The translations under genes and the position numbers were made by a program. Of a stretch of 64,000 nucleotides of DNA, positions 25,108 through 36,600 are shown piece by piece. Each line of letters begins with the position of its first letter. Position 1 is the stretch's first letter. This DNA comes from Euphorbia lathyris (taxonomy: Eukaryota > Streptophyta > Magnoliopsida > Malpighiales > Euphorbiaceae), in NCBI RefSeq assembly GCF_963576675.1, contig NC_088918.1:50315501-50379500 (forward strand), in the 5' to 3' direction. The notes below the pieces were generated by a model. The model did not search any database. It saw nothing but the letters and a program-made list of their open reading frames with translations, and had not been told where the DNA came from.

Positions 25108-25560
25108 ATATATATTTATGCATCCTTTATTCAAACTGACAAACCTTATGTGATGCTTACTTACTTGTTGTGCTGATCTGTCTTAAATGAACAAACAAAC
25201 AAAATTAAAAAGGAATATACTCAGTACACATTAGCTCTGATACATCTTTTCATAACACTGATACCTGAACTGACTATGTATCAAACTGAGTACATATGTG
25301 TCAAGCATTGAACTCTTCTGAAAGCTGACCTAGGCTCATCTGAATTAGATCTTGGAAGGTCTAGAATTGAACTAAGTCAGTATAGGCATGTCTTAATTTT
25401 ACTCGATTAAATCTTAGAAGGTTTAGAGTTAATTTAAGTCAATAGATGCAACCCTTTACGGGGGAGTAACTTCAGAAGTATAAAAGGAATTTCAATCATG
25501 GGGAATCTCAATGATGAGTTCCACAAATAAATATTTTGCCAACATCAAAATGGGGGAGTT
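25108..25560 (+). other. Element B 3' non-coding region with polypurine tract
   Basis: No ORF. Ends with the PPT aaaatgggggagtt at 25547-25560, directly before the 3' LTR. Confidence 0.8.
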
Positions 25561-25765
25561 TGTTGAAACACCTTTCCACATGATTTTGATTTGACAAAAT
25601 TATTTAAGTTAATCCATGATTAAGGGGCAGTTAAATTTAAGTGCTTTGATTTAATTGTACTAATGTGTTTGTTCAATGTTGAGTATAAGTATAAATGAAA
25701 ACAAAAATAAAAAGTAAGACCGGACGAAGTCAGCATGAGTACACAGCACAAGCTGAGTAGAGTGT
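25561..25765 (+). repeat. Element B 3' LTR, left part
   Basis: Starts TGTTGAAACACC right after the PPT; includes agtgt (25761-25765), the target copy of element D. About 8 differences from the 5' LTR in this 205-bp stretch by eye. Confidence 0.92.
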
Positions 25766-27394
25766 TGTTAGACGAGGTGCCGCGGCCTAATCTCCCGGGC
25801 GGACCGGGAGGTGGACAACCTCATGGCGACGTAAGCGGTGATTGGCGCCGAAAGCAACCAATCGTGGAATCAAGCTGCTCGGCAGGACCGGAGCTCGGAG
25901 ATATGGAAGAGTCGCCACCCACGAATGGGAAAATGAACACCGATCCCTTACGGGAGACCGGTGTGGGTTCGGGAAACTTAGGTACGAGCCAAGAAGGCTA
26001 GCTCCTTTCCGAAGAAAGGCTACTAGGCACCCCGACATCGCCCGGTTATGAACCACCGGCCTCCTACTCAGCATGTTAGGCGATAACGGACTAATCGTAT
26101 ACTTCTTTAAGTTTAAAATTCATTTGAAACCCTTTTCTTTCTCTTTTTTTGAAACCGTTTTGAGCATATATTATTGAAAAGCCATATTAGTAAAGAATCA
26201 CTCATTTATGTTATACATACACAGAGAGGGGGGAGAAAGAAGTGGTTTATTTACAACCGTATTTAAAAGTCATGTCGTGTGTTTATTCTACACTAACTTG
26301 TTCCCCCCAAAACGAGTTCATTTACATGGTTCGCACCTTAATCGCCGTTGGAACGATTTAGGTGCGTTTTAAAACCCCGTTTGATGAAGTTTACCCGAAT
26401 CGCCGTTGGAACGACTCGAGGGTTTGAAAACATTGAGATAAAAACCTTTGATGAGAAAACGTGGTTAAACATACAAGTCAATTTTATTTTGTACAAATCA
26501 TTTAAGAAAACGATTCAAAACTCTATTATTTACAATGAAAACGATTTTAATTACAAGGCTCGCTTAATCCGTCGTTTGGAACGGACTAAGGTTTTAAAGC
26601 GTGATGTTTTAAGAAACGATTTGAAATGTCAAGAAAACACTATTTATTTACATTAAGAATCTAAAAAAAACCTTTTAGTTTAAATAATTAAATTGAAAAC
26701 TCTTTTTGTGATTTATTTTCCCCCTTTTTCCTTAATGGATTCTCTACTTATTACAATTACAATAATAAACCCCTTTAAACTAATATTCACACTCAAATAA
26801 TACTCATTTGGAACATGGACCCATGAATGGGCCAAAAGAATAAAGAAAATAATTTAGACATATATATATATACATTTAAATCAAAAAAGAAGATATGAAA
26901 GTAAGAGTTAACACAAAATGAACTATATGTATATGAAAATAATAGGTACAACACATTTATACAAAAAAAATGTGAAAATAATAAGTAAATCTTATGAATA
27001 AGAAAATAACATTTACCCAAAAGTAATTTCATTTAATAATCAACAAAATAACCCAAATATCCCAACACTATATATATATACATAACTAATATAGTTTTAA
27101 ATACCAAAAATAACATATACTAATGTCTATCAATTATTTCTCAAAATATCAAATAACTATCATTTAAAACATAGCCTAAATTAATAAAAAGGAAATACAT
27201 ATACATAATTATACTTATACTTAGAAAATAGTATAAAAAATGGTATACAAATATCATCAAATAATTATATATGCTAAAGGTCCAAAATAATTTGAAAAAT
27301 ATATATTACATAATTATACATATATATATTAAAGATTAAAAGCTTAAAAGTTAGGAAAAAGGGACTGAAATGGCATTTTTTACGTTTTGGCAGA

Positions 27395-27421
27395 TTTACC
27401 GACGGAAAATCCGTCGGTAAA
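27395..27421. repeat. Perfect hairpin in D LTR
   Basis: tttaccgacgga / tccgtcggtaaa with an aaa loop. The same hairpin occurs at 44628-44654 in the other LTR. Confidence 0.8.
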
Positions 27422-28130
27422 CAGCCTTTAGTGACAGAATAAGTAAATTACATCAGCACTCCTAAATGTTTCCAGATTTATTCAAAAGCTTTAAATTAAA
27501 TCTAATTCAATCGTTTTGGATTTCCGAACTACCCAAGATGGATCATAGTCGAAAACGGAAGTTCCTAAACGACGTTTTTTATTTCAAAACATTATTTAGA
27601 AATTTCTTTTAAATTAAAAACTTATCATTACAACGTTTTCGATACCCGAACTACCTTTTTTATCGGATCACGGTTCGTATTGGGATATCAAAACGAGGTT
27701 TTTTATTTTAAAACAAAACCGAATTTTATTCAACACGAGATGAAAATTAAATAAATACGCTAATTAAATAAATGTGACAACATAAATAAATAACTAAATA
27801 AATAAAAACTATAACATAAAAATAAATAGGAGAGGAAGATAAATAAAATAAAATAAAAGAGAGTCTAGTCCTCGGATAATACCTTAAATTCGGTATCTGA
27901 CAGTCGAAGCCGATTGATTCCACGAACCACGATCTTCCGTTTTTAATGAAAATTTAGTAAAAATTGAACTTTAGGAAATTTGGAATTTTTGAGAAAAAAA
28001 TATTTTTCTCAAAAAAATCACTCTCTCTCTCTAAAAATGTTTAGAGTGAGAAAGCTATCCAAAAAATCCCTCCTCCTCCCCTTTTTTTGCATGGGGATCT
28101 GTGCCTTTTATAGGCAAACGGGTCCCCGGA

Positions 28131-28390
28131 CCAATGGGCGACGCCCAAAGGAAATTGGGCGTCGCCCATTGGGGATGGGCGGCCGCCCAACCTTGTGTTG
28201 GGCTACCGCCCAACCTCGTTGGGCGGCCGCCCAACATTTGTTGGGCGATTGCCCAACAATCGTTGGGCGATCGCCCAACGGCGTTGGGCGAGCGCCCAAC
28301 GCAAGGTTGGGCGCCCGCGCCCGACCTTCGTCGGGCGTTCGCCCAACGGTCGTCGGGCGTTCGCCCGACGTGGTTGGGCGCCCGCCCGAC
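28131..28390. repeat. Palindrome array in U3 of D 3' LTR
   Basis: Begins with an 18-bp perfect stem (28131-28148 / 28155-28172, loop aggaaa). Further palindromes of the form GTTGGGCG-N-CGCCCAAC follow, centred about every 22 bp (28218-28235, 28240-28257, 28262-28279, 28283-28300), then GTCGGGCG/CGCCCGAC versions. The corresponding block at 45370-45660 in the other LTR differs in unit number. It lies immediately upstream of the LTR TATA box in transcription sense. Confidence 0.85.
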
Positions 28391-28761
28391 GACCCTCGGG
28401 GCGTGCCTCGCGCTGTCGGGCGTGCGCACTCCGCGGCCGCCGAGCGCGCGTTCCGCGCCGCCGGACGCTCACACGTCGCGGCCGCCGAACGCGCGCTTCG
28501 CGCTACCGGACGCGTGCGCTCAGTGGCCCACGAGAGTGCGCACCGTGCCACCGGACCCGGGCATTGCTCGGACGTCGAGAGCGTGCCACTCGCGGTGCGT
28601 CCAACGGACGCCGAGCGCACGTCCCATGCCACCGATTTTCCTTCGCTTATTATTCTTTATATATTTTTTCAAAACTTCTGGAATCAATCGCTTCAACCGT
28701 CTTGTTTTCAGGTTTTCGTCACAGGTCCTCCGACTCGGTGTCTACAGTTGCCCCTACTTTT

Positions 28762-28974
28762 CTATTTTGACAGTGACGTGTGTGTTTCGAAAACGTTTTT
28801 TGCTAACGCAACACATGCAATGTAAAACATATAAAAGTAAAAGACACGTAAAGAGTAGGAGGGAACATACCTGACCTTCGCGCTGCGCGTTCCGGTGTCG
28901 TCCTCTGATTCCTTCCATCGTCACCTTTAGAATGGCCATCGATGAATGTTCTTTTCTCGGAATCTAGCGTACGT
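28762..28974 (-). other. Element D 3' UTR stretch between minisatellite and PPT
   Basis: No gene recognised. On the sense (minus) strand it follows the minisatellite and leads to the PPT. Confidence 0.6.
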
Positions 28975-29815
28975 TGGTTATGGCTCAAGAGCAATTTCGG
29001 TGTACGACCGCTAACGGGATGGCCCAAAAGCAACTCAGGTCTGCGACCGCGAGTAAGATGGCTCAAAAGCGACCCTGGTCCACGACCGCGGGTAAAATGG
29101 CTCAAAAGCAACTCAGGTCTGCGACCTTGAGTAAGATGGCTCAAAAGCAACTCTGGTCTACGACCGAGAGCAAGATGGCTCAAAAGCGACCCTGGTCCAC
29201 GACCGCGGGTAAAATGGCTCAAAAGCAACTCCGGTCTGCGACCGTGAGTCAGATGGCTCAAAAGCAACTCTGGTCTACGACCGAGAGTAAGATGGCTCAA
29301 CAGCGACTCTGGTCTACGATCGAGAGTAAGATGGCTCAAAAGCGACCCTGGTCCACGACCGCAGGTAAGATGGCTCAAAAGCGACCCTGGTCCACGACCG
29401 CGGGTAAGATGGCTCAAAAGCGACCCTGGTCCACGACCGCGGGTACAATGGCTCAAAAGCAACTCAGGTCTGCGACCTTTAGTCAGATGGCTCAAAAGCA
29501 ACTCCGGTCTACGACTGTGAGTCAGATGGCTCAAAAGCAACTCTGGTCTACGACCGAGAGTAAGATGGCTCAAAAGCAACTCTGGTCTACGACCGAGAGT
29601 AAGATGGCTCAAAAGCGACCCTGGTCTACGACCGCGGGTAAGATGGCTCAAAAGCGACCCTGGTCCACGACCGCGGGTAAAATGGCTCAAAAGCAACTCA
29701 GGTCTGCGACCTTGAGTCAAATGGCTCAAAAGCAACTCCGGTCCACGACCGTGAGTCAGATGGCTCAAAAGCAACTCCGGTCTGCGACCGTGAGTAAGAT
29801 GGCTCAAAAGCGAGG
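28975..29815. repeat. 39-bp minisatellite, about 21 units, open on both strands
   Basis: Unit atggctcaaaagcaactc...gagtaag, 39 bp. Because 39 is a multiple of 3 the array is open as 13-residue repeats on the plus strand (MAQKQLRSATxSx, MAQKRPWSTTAGK, MAQKQLWSTTESK types) and on the minus strand (LLLSHLTHGRRPE-like). Three unit types are interspersed, and some are locally duplicated (three TTAGK-type in a row at about 29340-29455). It sits in the 3' UTR of D and upstream of the antisense gene. Tat/Ogre-group elements are known for such hypervariable 3' UTR tandem repeats; translation is not assumed. Confidence 0.9.
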
Positions 29816-30140
29816 ATTGTCTCTGGATTCTTCTACAACACTGTTGTCTGTATTTTCTTACTGGAGCTAGCATCTCGGAGGTTTAGTCTGGAATGATATA
29901 GACTAACGATTATTTTTCTGTTGACTGTTGTCTGTATTTTGACTGGTGTCACTGTTCCGTAAAAATTGATTGTTGTCTGGAGTTCATATCTTGACAATGT
30001 TGGTCGCTGTCTGGGAGAAATGCAGGCTGAAACGGACTGCAAATCGGAGGTCTGTGCACCTAGTAATTAATTATTTACTTTTTACCTTTATGTCAAATCG
30101 TACTTTTTTCACTATTTACGGGAATGCCATTCCCTTTTCC
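29816..30140. other. Non-coding spacer upstream of antisense gene in D
   Basis: About 325 bp without a supported gene; likely the upstream promoter region of the plus-strand gene that starts at 30227. Confidence 0.5.
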
Positions 30141-30147
30141 TATATAA
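30141..30147 (+). promoter_or_regulatory. TATA box of antisense gene in D
   Basis: tatataa, 80 bp before the ATG at 30227, followed by a CT-rich leader (ttctctcttctctctctcac). Good spacing for a plant core promoter. Confidence 0.6.
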
Positions 30148-30226
30148 GGTGGTGGGGTTTCATTTCAACCCCACACCTTTTCTCTCTTCTCTCTCTCACT
30201 AGACTTCAATTTGGATTATTCTCGGG

Positions 30227-33193
30227 ATGGATTTAGATGAATGGGATGGCACTAGAGGCATGGATGAGGTTTACGTAAACCTGGATAGAGTGGATACTTT
30301 CCACGACCCTACGACGCAATTGAGCAGGACACGCTGCAACGAGGTAAGTAATTTCTCACTTTTATTTGATTCGAACTCTAGGCTTTAGCATTCCTATTCG
30401 AACATGATTTGCATGCTAACCCTTAGACTGCCTTAGAGGACTTTAGCTAGAAAACGTGAATTCCTTTACTTACAAGTAGCACTTGTTTATTTTTGTAAGA
30501 ATGCGCGCTATATGCATGTGAATAGTGACACTACAAATTTATGCATGCTAACGGTACAAACAACGTGAATAGTGAAGATGTGAATAGTAAAAACGTGAAT
30601 AGTAAAAACTTAACTAATGCACGTGAATAGTAAAAACGTGAATAGTGAAAACGCGAATAGTGCACGTGAATAGTGAAAACATGAATAGTCACGTGAATAG
30701 TAAAAACGTGAATAGTGCACGTGAATAGTAAAAACTTAACTAACACACGTGAATAGTAAAAACGTGAATAGTAAAAACTTAGCTAATGCACGTAAACAGT
30801 AAAGCCTAATCTATGCTCCTTGTCCCCGCAGACGAGGGTGGATTAAAGAATTGACTAAACCCTACGTGAATGACCCTACAGGAGAGATTTTTACAAAAAA
30901 TTGGTCCTAACTGACCGAATGTCTCTATGAAAGAATACCTAGTCTTAACACGTTCTTATCAATTGCATGCTTTAGGAGCTGTATTTAAATTTTCTTGTCT
31001 TGTTCTTTTTAGTTCATTGAGATTTCGGGGACCACCGCCGAGATTCACTCGTGGTACGATAGGCTAGGTGCCGCGGCGAGAGCCCGCGTGCGTGAGTTGG
31101 GCTTCGAGCCTTTTATTGCAGCGTTGCCCCGCACCAACGGGGTATGCGATCGTTTCGGCCTGCGGGCCTTATGTGAGCGGTGGGTCGACTCGACCCATAC
31201 CTTCCACCTTTCTTTTGGGGAGATGACCATCTCGCTCAGAGATTTCTCACTGCTGACAGGGTTGCGAGGGAGCAACACTCCCGTTCCTTTCCATTTCGAT
31301 ATGATGCGACCACGGGTCGACCTTGCTAGGCTCGCTGCCTTGATTGGACCGGGAGTTCGTCTTTGCGCCAAATCTACTCCAGCGAAGTTTATTTCCACCG
31401 CGAGCCTCTTGAGTCAGCGAGATTTCTGCGAGACAGACGATACCGACTTGGCGGTTCGCAGCTTCTTAGTGTATACTCTGAGTGAGACGATTTTCCGCAC
31501 GAAGGGCGGAAAGGTACACGCAGGTCTCATTCAGGCGCTCAGCGATCTGGATGCAGCGGCTTCCTACGATTGGGCGGGGGAAGGCTTAGCCTTTCTCTAC
31601 AAGTTTTTGGACCTGACTTGCAGGAAGCGCAAGGATTTCGGTGGTTACACCTTTGCTCTGCTGGTACGTGACGCCTTCTTGACTTGCCCGTCTTATCTTC
31701 TTCGCGTTTTTCCCACTCCTAGTCCTTGTTTTTACCGCAGGTGTGGGCGTATGAGAGGGATTTTGACTTGAACGCCGAAAGGAGTCGGACGGTGCCACGA
31801 CTCCTAGATTGGATCGACTCGCTGACCCTCACACAGGTAGATTTTGCCTAATCATGCTCGGTTTTTGTTTGAGTCTTTCTGACTTTCTCTTTGTGCATTT
31901 TTTAGATTAAGTTCAGGTGGGACGACCTCGACTTCGGCCCCGATTATACATATGTATCGATGATCCAGGAGCAGTAGTGTGTGCTCACCGGCCCCTGCGT
32001 GCGGGCATGGTATTTAGGGGATCGAGGCATCACTGGAGTTAGGGACGCTCACTGGACACCGGGTGAGATCCCCGTCTCTATGTTCGCGGTGCGGACCATG
32101 CCCTTATCGACCGTTCGTCGGGACTTGACCCATCGGTTTGTTGGTAGAGCGGTGTGGATTCACACCGGGGGCCGTGAGCCTTACTTATCTACTCTGCTGA
32201 GCGTGAGGGATGCCCCGGCGGCAGCGATGGAGGTGGATCCGGTGGCAGATGTATTTTCGAGGGAGGCTGTCGCGGCAGTCTTCGGTCAGGAGGAGGTCCC
32301 GGTAAGTGGTTCCATCCCCTTCTTATTTTACCTTTCATTCATGAGATGTTTAGGGGTTTTTATTGTGTTTTTTTTTTTTTTTTTTTTTTGCAGGAGGGGT
32401 CCTGGAGGAGTGCCCATTTATCTGATTTCTTTGACGGTACTCGAGCTCAGACGCCTGTGTGCGAGCAGCCCAACTACGTCGGCGAGTCCTCCAGCGCTGC
32501 CCGACCGGAGAGGTCTTCCCTAGTCGTGCCCCTACCAGACTACGGGAGAGATTATGCCACGATTTGCTATGACGAGTCCGGGGCAGCTTATGCGGGATTC
32601 GAGGCGGCTCCTCCTATCTTCTCCTCGAGGGTCCCATTTGATCCTTCAGATGCTTCTCTGACCATGAGGGAGACTTGTACGGATTACGTGGGGCTGTCTG
32701 GTTACCTACGAGATCGCCTCAGCTTGCGCTGCACCGATCACCTGGTATGTATCATTACTTTACTTTAGTGTAGTGGAATGTATGCATGTATGTATGATTT
32801 ATGTTTTTGCCTATGCTGCTTTTTATCTGTTCTTTTTTTCTTCTTTTTCTGTAGAGTGATCTGCATGCCCACGAGCGGAGGCAGAGCGAGTTGGTGCGGG
32901 AGGCCGACGCCCGGGTTGGTCAGGTGTATCAGGAGAGAAATGACCACTGGTCAGGGATGATGCGACGGGAGACTGAGGGTCGCCTTGCCGTCGAGGAGAG
33001 GGCGCGTGATGAGTCGATCAGGCGCCTTGCTGCAGAGGAGAGAGCACGAGCTGCTGATGAGAGAGCACGCGCCTCTGATGAGAGAGCGCGAGTTTTTGAT
33101 GAGAGAGCGCGTGCTGCCGAAGAGGCACTATCTGCGGAGCGGGCATCACACCTGAGAGATTTTGAGGACTATTGGGACTTCCCTCCGTATTAG
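30227..33193 (+). CDS. Antisense six-exon gene in D: plant mobile domain protein with coiled-coil tail
   Basis: Exons: 30227-30343, 31013-31663, 31741-31836, 31906-32301, 32394-32744, 32855-33193. All five introns are GT-AG and phase 0, and the spliced frame is 649 codons plus stop. The product starts MDLDEWDGTRGMDEV. Exons 2-3 carry the plant mobile domain (PMD) signature LRALCERWVDSTHTFHLSFG, MTISLRDFSLLTGLRG and VWAYERDF; exon 6 has a repeated (D/E)ERARA tail, likely coiled coil. One TAG (31975-31977, codon 312) breaks exon 4. PMD proteins occur in transposons and in host silencing factors. The gene is convergent with gag-pol, in the aORF position known from Tat elements. The exon model is by eye; expression unknown. 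Confidence 0.8.
30520..30800. repeat. Degenerate tandem repeat in intron 1 of the antisense gene
   Basis: About fifteen copies of cgtgaatagt(a/g)aaaa at 13-16 bp spacing, some in a longer unit with cttaactaatgcacgtg. Confidence 0.8.
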
Positions 33194-33659
33194 GCTCGTT
33201 ACGTATTGCTTTGTAGCTTTCGTTATTGCTTTGTAGCTTTTATTAGAATTTCCCTGATGTATAGCTGATGTATAGGGAGTGGGGTGGATAGTAGGTAGGC
33301 TTTTTATGAAAAGTAGGATAGGAAATGTATAACTCGTGATTCATATTACCATGCATTCAGTAGATTATGATGATTCCAATCATTCTCGTCAAATATATTC
33401 ATGCCTTTATTTATTTACAAACAACAAAAATACTTAGTCTCTTATACATTGTTTTTGTAATTGCTCAAGTCATAACTATTGTTACCAGGATCCGCCTTTC
33501 GGTTTTCAGATCCCGACGATTTTTCTCCTCTCCTTTTACTATCCCGGAATTTTTAAATGAGTGCCCTTTCGGGTTTTCACCCATTGGGATTTCCCTTATT
33601 GTTGCATAGGTCACCCTTTGCGGGTTTTCAACCTATTGGGAATTTTTTTTTTTTTTTTT
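33194..33659. other. Intergenic space between convergent antisense gene and D pol
   Basis: 466 bp, AT-rich, ends with an 18-nt T run at about 33643-33660 (plus strand). No gene seen; expected to hold both 3' ends. Confidence 0.6.
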
Positions 33660-36600
33660 TTACGAAAAGTATTTCTTAAGCCTATCCAGGTTGGTAGGTT
33701 CGGAGAATTCCATGCCGTCCATTGTGGTTAACTTCACCGCTCCTTTGCTTAGTATCTTCTTCACGACGAATGGTCCTTCCCAGTTAGGCCTGAACTTCCC
33801 CCTTGGGTCGGTGTGCGTCACACGGATCTGTTTCAGCACCAAATCTCATTCTTTGATAGGACTGGTCTTGACCTTTTTATTGAAAGCCCGAGCCATCCTT
33901 CTTTGATATAACTGTACATGGTAAAGCGCTTCCATCCTTTTTTCGTCAACTAGAGCCAACTGCTCACATCGCTTCTTCGCCCATTCCGCCTCGGGAATTT
34001 CTGCCTCCACTACGATTCTCAACGATCGCTTTTCGATCTCAATCGGCAGGACTGCTTCTGTTCCGTATACCAAGGAGAATGGCGTTGCCCCAGTCGAGGT
34101 TCTAATTGTCGTGCGATAAGCCCACAACGCGAGTGGGAGATGCTCATGCCAGTTCCGATGTGATTCCACCGTCTTTACGAGAATCCTTTTAAGGTTCTTA
34201 TTAGCTGCTTCTACTGCCCCATTAGCTTGTGGACGGTACGGAGAAGATCTGTGATGTTCAATGCCATATTCTCGGAACAGATTCCTTACTTCCCCCTGAA
34301 ACTGGATCCCATTATCCGTAATCATGTGATGAGGTACTCCGAACCTGGTGATCAAGTGTTTTTCAATGAACTTCCTCATCTGCTTGGATCCCAGTTTGCT
34401 AAACGACTCTGCTTCTACCCACTTGGTGAAATAATCGATGGCGACAGCAATAAACTTATGTCCATTTGAAGCGTTAGGCCTTACTTCGCCGATGATGTCA
34501 ATGCCCCAGGCAGCGAATGGCCAAATAGGTGCTAACACATGTAATTCTGTGGCCGGAAGATGACTGCAATCGCCGTGGATTTGACAATCGTGACATTTCT
34601 TCGCATACTCGTTACAATCTCTTTCCATGGTGAGCCAATAGAAGCCTTGCCTTATGATTTTCTTTGCTAACACCGCTCCTCCCATATGGGCCCCGCAAAT
34701 TCCTGAATGCACCGATTCCATCACCTCGCGGGCTTCTCCCGCATCTAAGCACCTTAGCTGTAACCCATTGATGTGCCTTTTGTAAAGTAAGTCGTCGTGG
34801 ATGACGAACTGACGAGCTAACCTTCTAATCACAGCTTGATCCCTCGGTTCTGACTCTGCCGGATATGTTCCATTTTTCATGAAGTTCACGATATCGAAAT
34901 ACCACGGTTTTTCATCTGCCCCTAACAGCATTACGTCCTCGTAGCATGGTTTGTGAGATCTCCTTAATACCAACGGTTTCGAGGCAAGGTTCCGGGGGCT
35001 GTCCCAAACTGACACCAAAGTGGCCAAAGCATCCACCGCCTGGTTCTGCGCTCGAGGAATGTGATAGAAACGACACTCCTTGAATCTTTGTGCCAACCCT
35101 TCTAGCTGATCTAGATATGGACGTAGCCTTTCTTCCCTCACTTCCCAGTTTCCTTGTGCCTGTTCGATGATCAACTTGGAGTCACCCCAAATTTCGACAT
35201 ATGATGCTCCCAGTGCCGCTAATGACTCTAAACTATAAATGCACGCTTCATATTCGGCCATATTATTAGTGAGAGGGAAGGATAACTTCTTGGCCATCGA
35301 GATCGTTTCTCCTTCCGGTGAGGTAAGTAGTACTCCTACTCCGGCTCCATTCGAATTAACTGCTCCATCGAAGAACATTTTCCACGGTATAACTTCGATT
35401 GCGTTCAAGTGTTCATCGGGGAAATCATAGCTTATCTCTTCTTCCTCTGCATTCAGAGGTTGGTTGGCCAGAAATTCTGCCACGGCCTTCCCTTTGATAA
35501 CCTTCTTTGTCATATATTCAATGTCAAACTCGGATAAAAGCAACAACCATCTGGCTAACTTCCCTGTCAAGGATGGAGTTCGGTATAGATACTTTACGGG
35601 GTCCATCCGAGAAATAATGATCACTTTATACGATTGGAAATAGTGCCGCAGTTTCTTTGTCAACCATACCACTGCCACACATATCTTTTCGATCATGTTG
35701 TACTTGAGCTCGTACTCCAGGAATTTCTTACTCAAATAATACACCGCGTGCTCCACACCGGTGTCTCCCTCTTGAGCCAACATTGCCCCAATAGATCGCT
35801 CCTCAATTGCTACGTAGAGGAGAAGCGGCTTTCCCAGTTTAGGGGGTCTCAGCACTGGCGGATTAGACAAATAGTTCCGGGCGCTCTCCAAAGCTTGCTG
35901 ACACTTATCATTCCAAATAGCAGGTTGGTCTTTCCTTAGCAACTTAAAGATTGGCTCGCAGATTGCGGTGAGTCTTGCTATGAACCGACTGATATACTGA
36001 ACCTGCCCCAGAAACCCTCTCACTTCCTTCTCATTTCTCGGCGCCGGCATCTCCTGTATAGCCTTCACTTTATCAGGATCTACCTCGATTCTCTTATTTC
36101 CGATTATATAGCCTAAGATTTTCCCCGACGAAACGCCGAAAAAGCACTTCTTCGGGTTTAACCTTAGCTTGAATTCTGCAATTCGGGCCAAAAACTTCTC
36201 GAGCGCGGCAAAGTGCCCTTCTCTTGTCTCTGATTTGACCATCATATCATCCACATAGACTTCTACCTCCTTGTGTATCATATCATGGAACAGTGCTGTG
36301 GCCATTCGCTGGTAAGTTGCCCCGACATTTTTCAAACCAAACGGCATTACTCTGTAACAGTATGTCCCCCACTCAGTTGTGAACGATGTTTTTGCTTTGT
36401 GCTTTTCGGCCATCTGGACTTGCATGTAGCCCATGAAACCATCCACATTCGTGTGTAATACACTTGACGCTGCACTGTCGATCAATACGTCGATATGAGG
36501 CAATGCGAACTCATCCTTGGGGCATGCCTTGTTAAGATCTCTGTAATCAACGCACATCCTCACTTTGCCGTCCTTTTTCGCAATTGGTACCACATTTGCG

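Larger units (their letters stand above)
25766..28746 (-). repeat. Element D 3' LTR
   Basis: 2981 bp, TGTTAGACGAGG to GTCTACA on the plus strand. On the minus strand it is preceded by the PPT AAAAGTAGGGGCAAC (28747-28761). Contains a 12-bp-stem hairpin at 27395-27421 and the palindrome array at 28131-28390. Confidence 0.92.

Noticed and set aside
26348..26656. 102-codon ORF in D LTR, repeated at 43578
   Set aside because: Present in both LTRs, AT-rich, no recognisable domain; chance ORF.
28055..28632. Several overlapping ORFs rich in Arg, Pro and Gly in the D LTR (and again at 45340-45990)
   Set aside because: GC-rich palindromic DNA is open in most frames; all overlap each other and the LTR array.
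28975..29815. Array resembling a CRISPR
   Set aside because: No unique spacers; units are contiguous 39-bp repeats in a plant retrotransposon.
28974..29870. 298-codon plus-strand and 356-codon minus-strand ORFs made of 13-residue repeats
   Set aside because: They are a by-product of a 39-bp tandem repeat without stops; no start context, conservation or domain supports translation.
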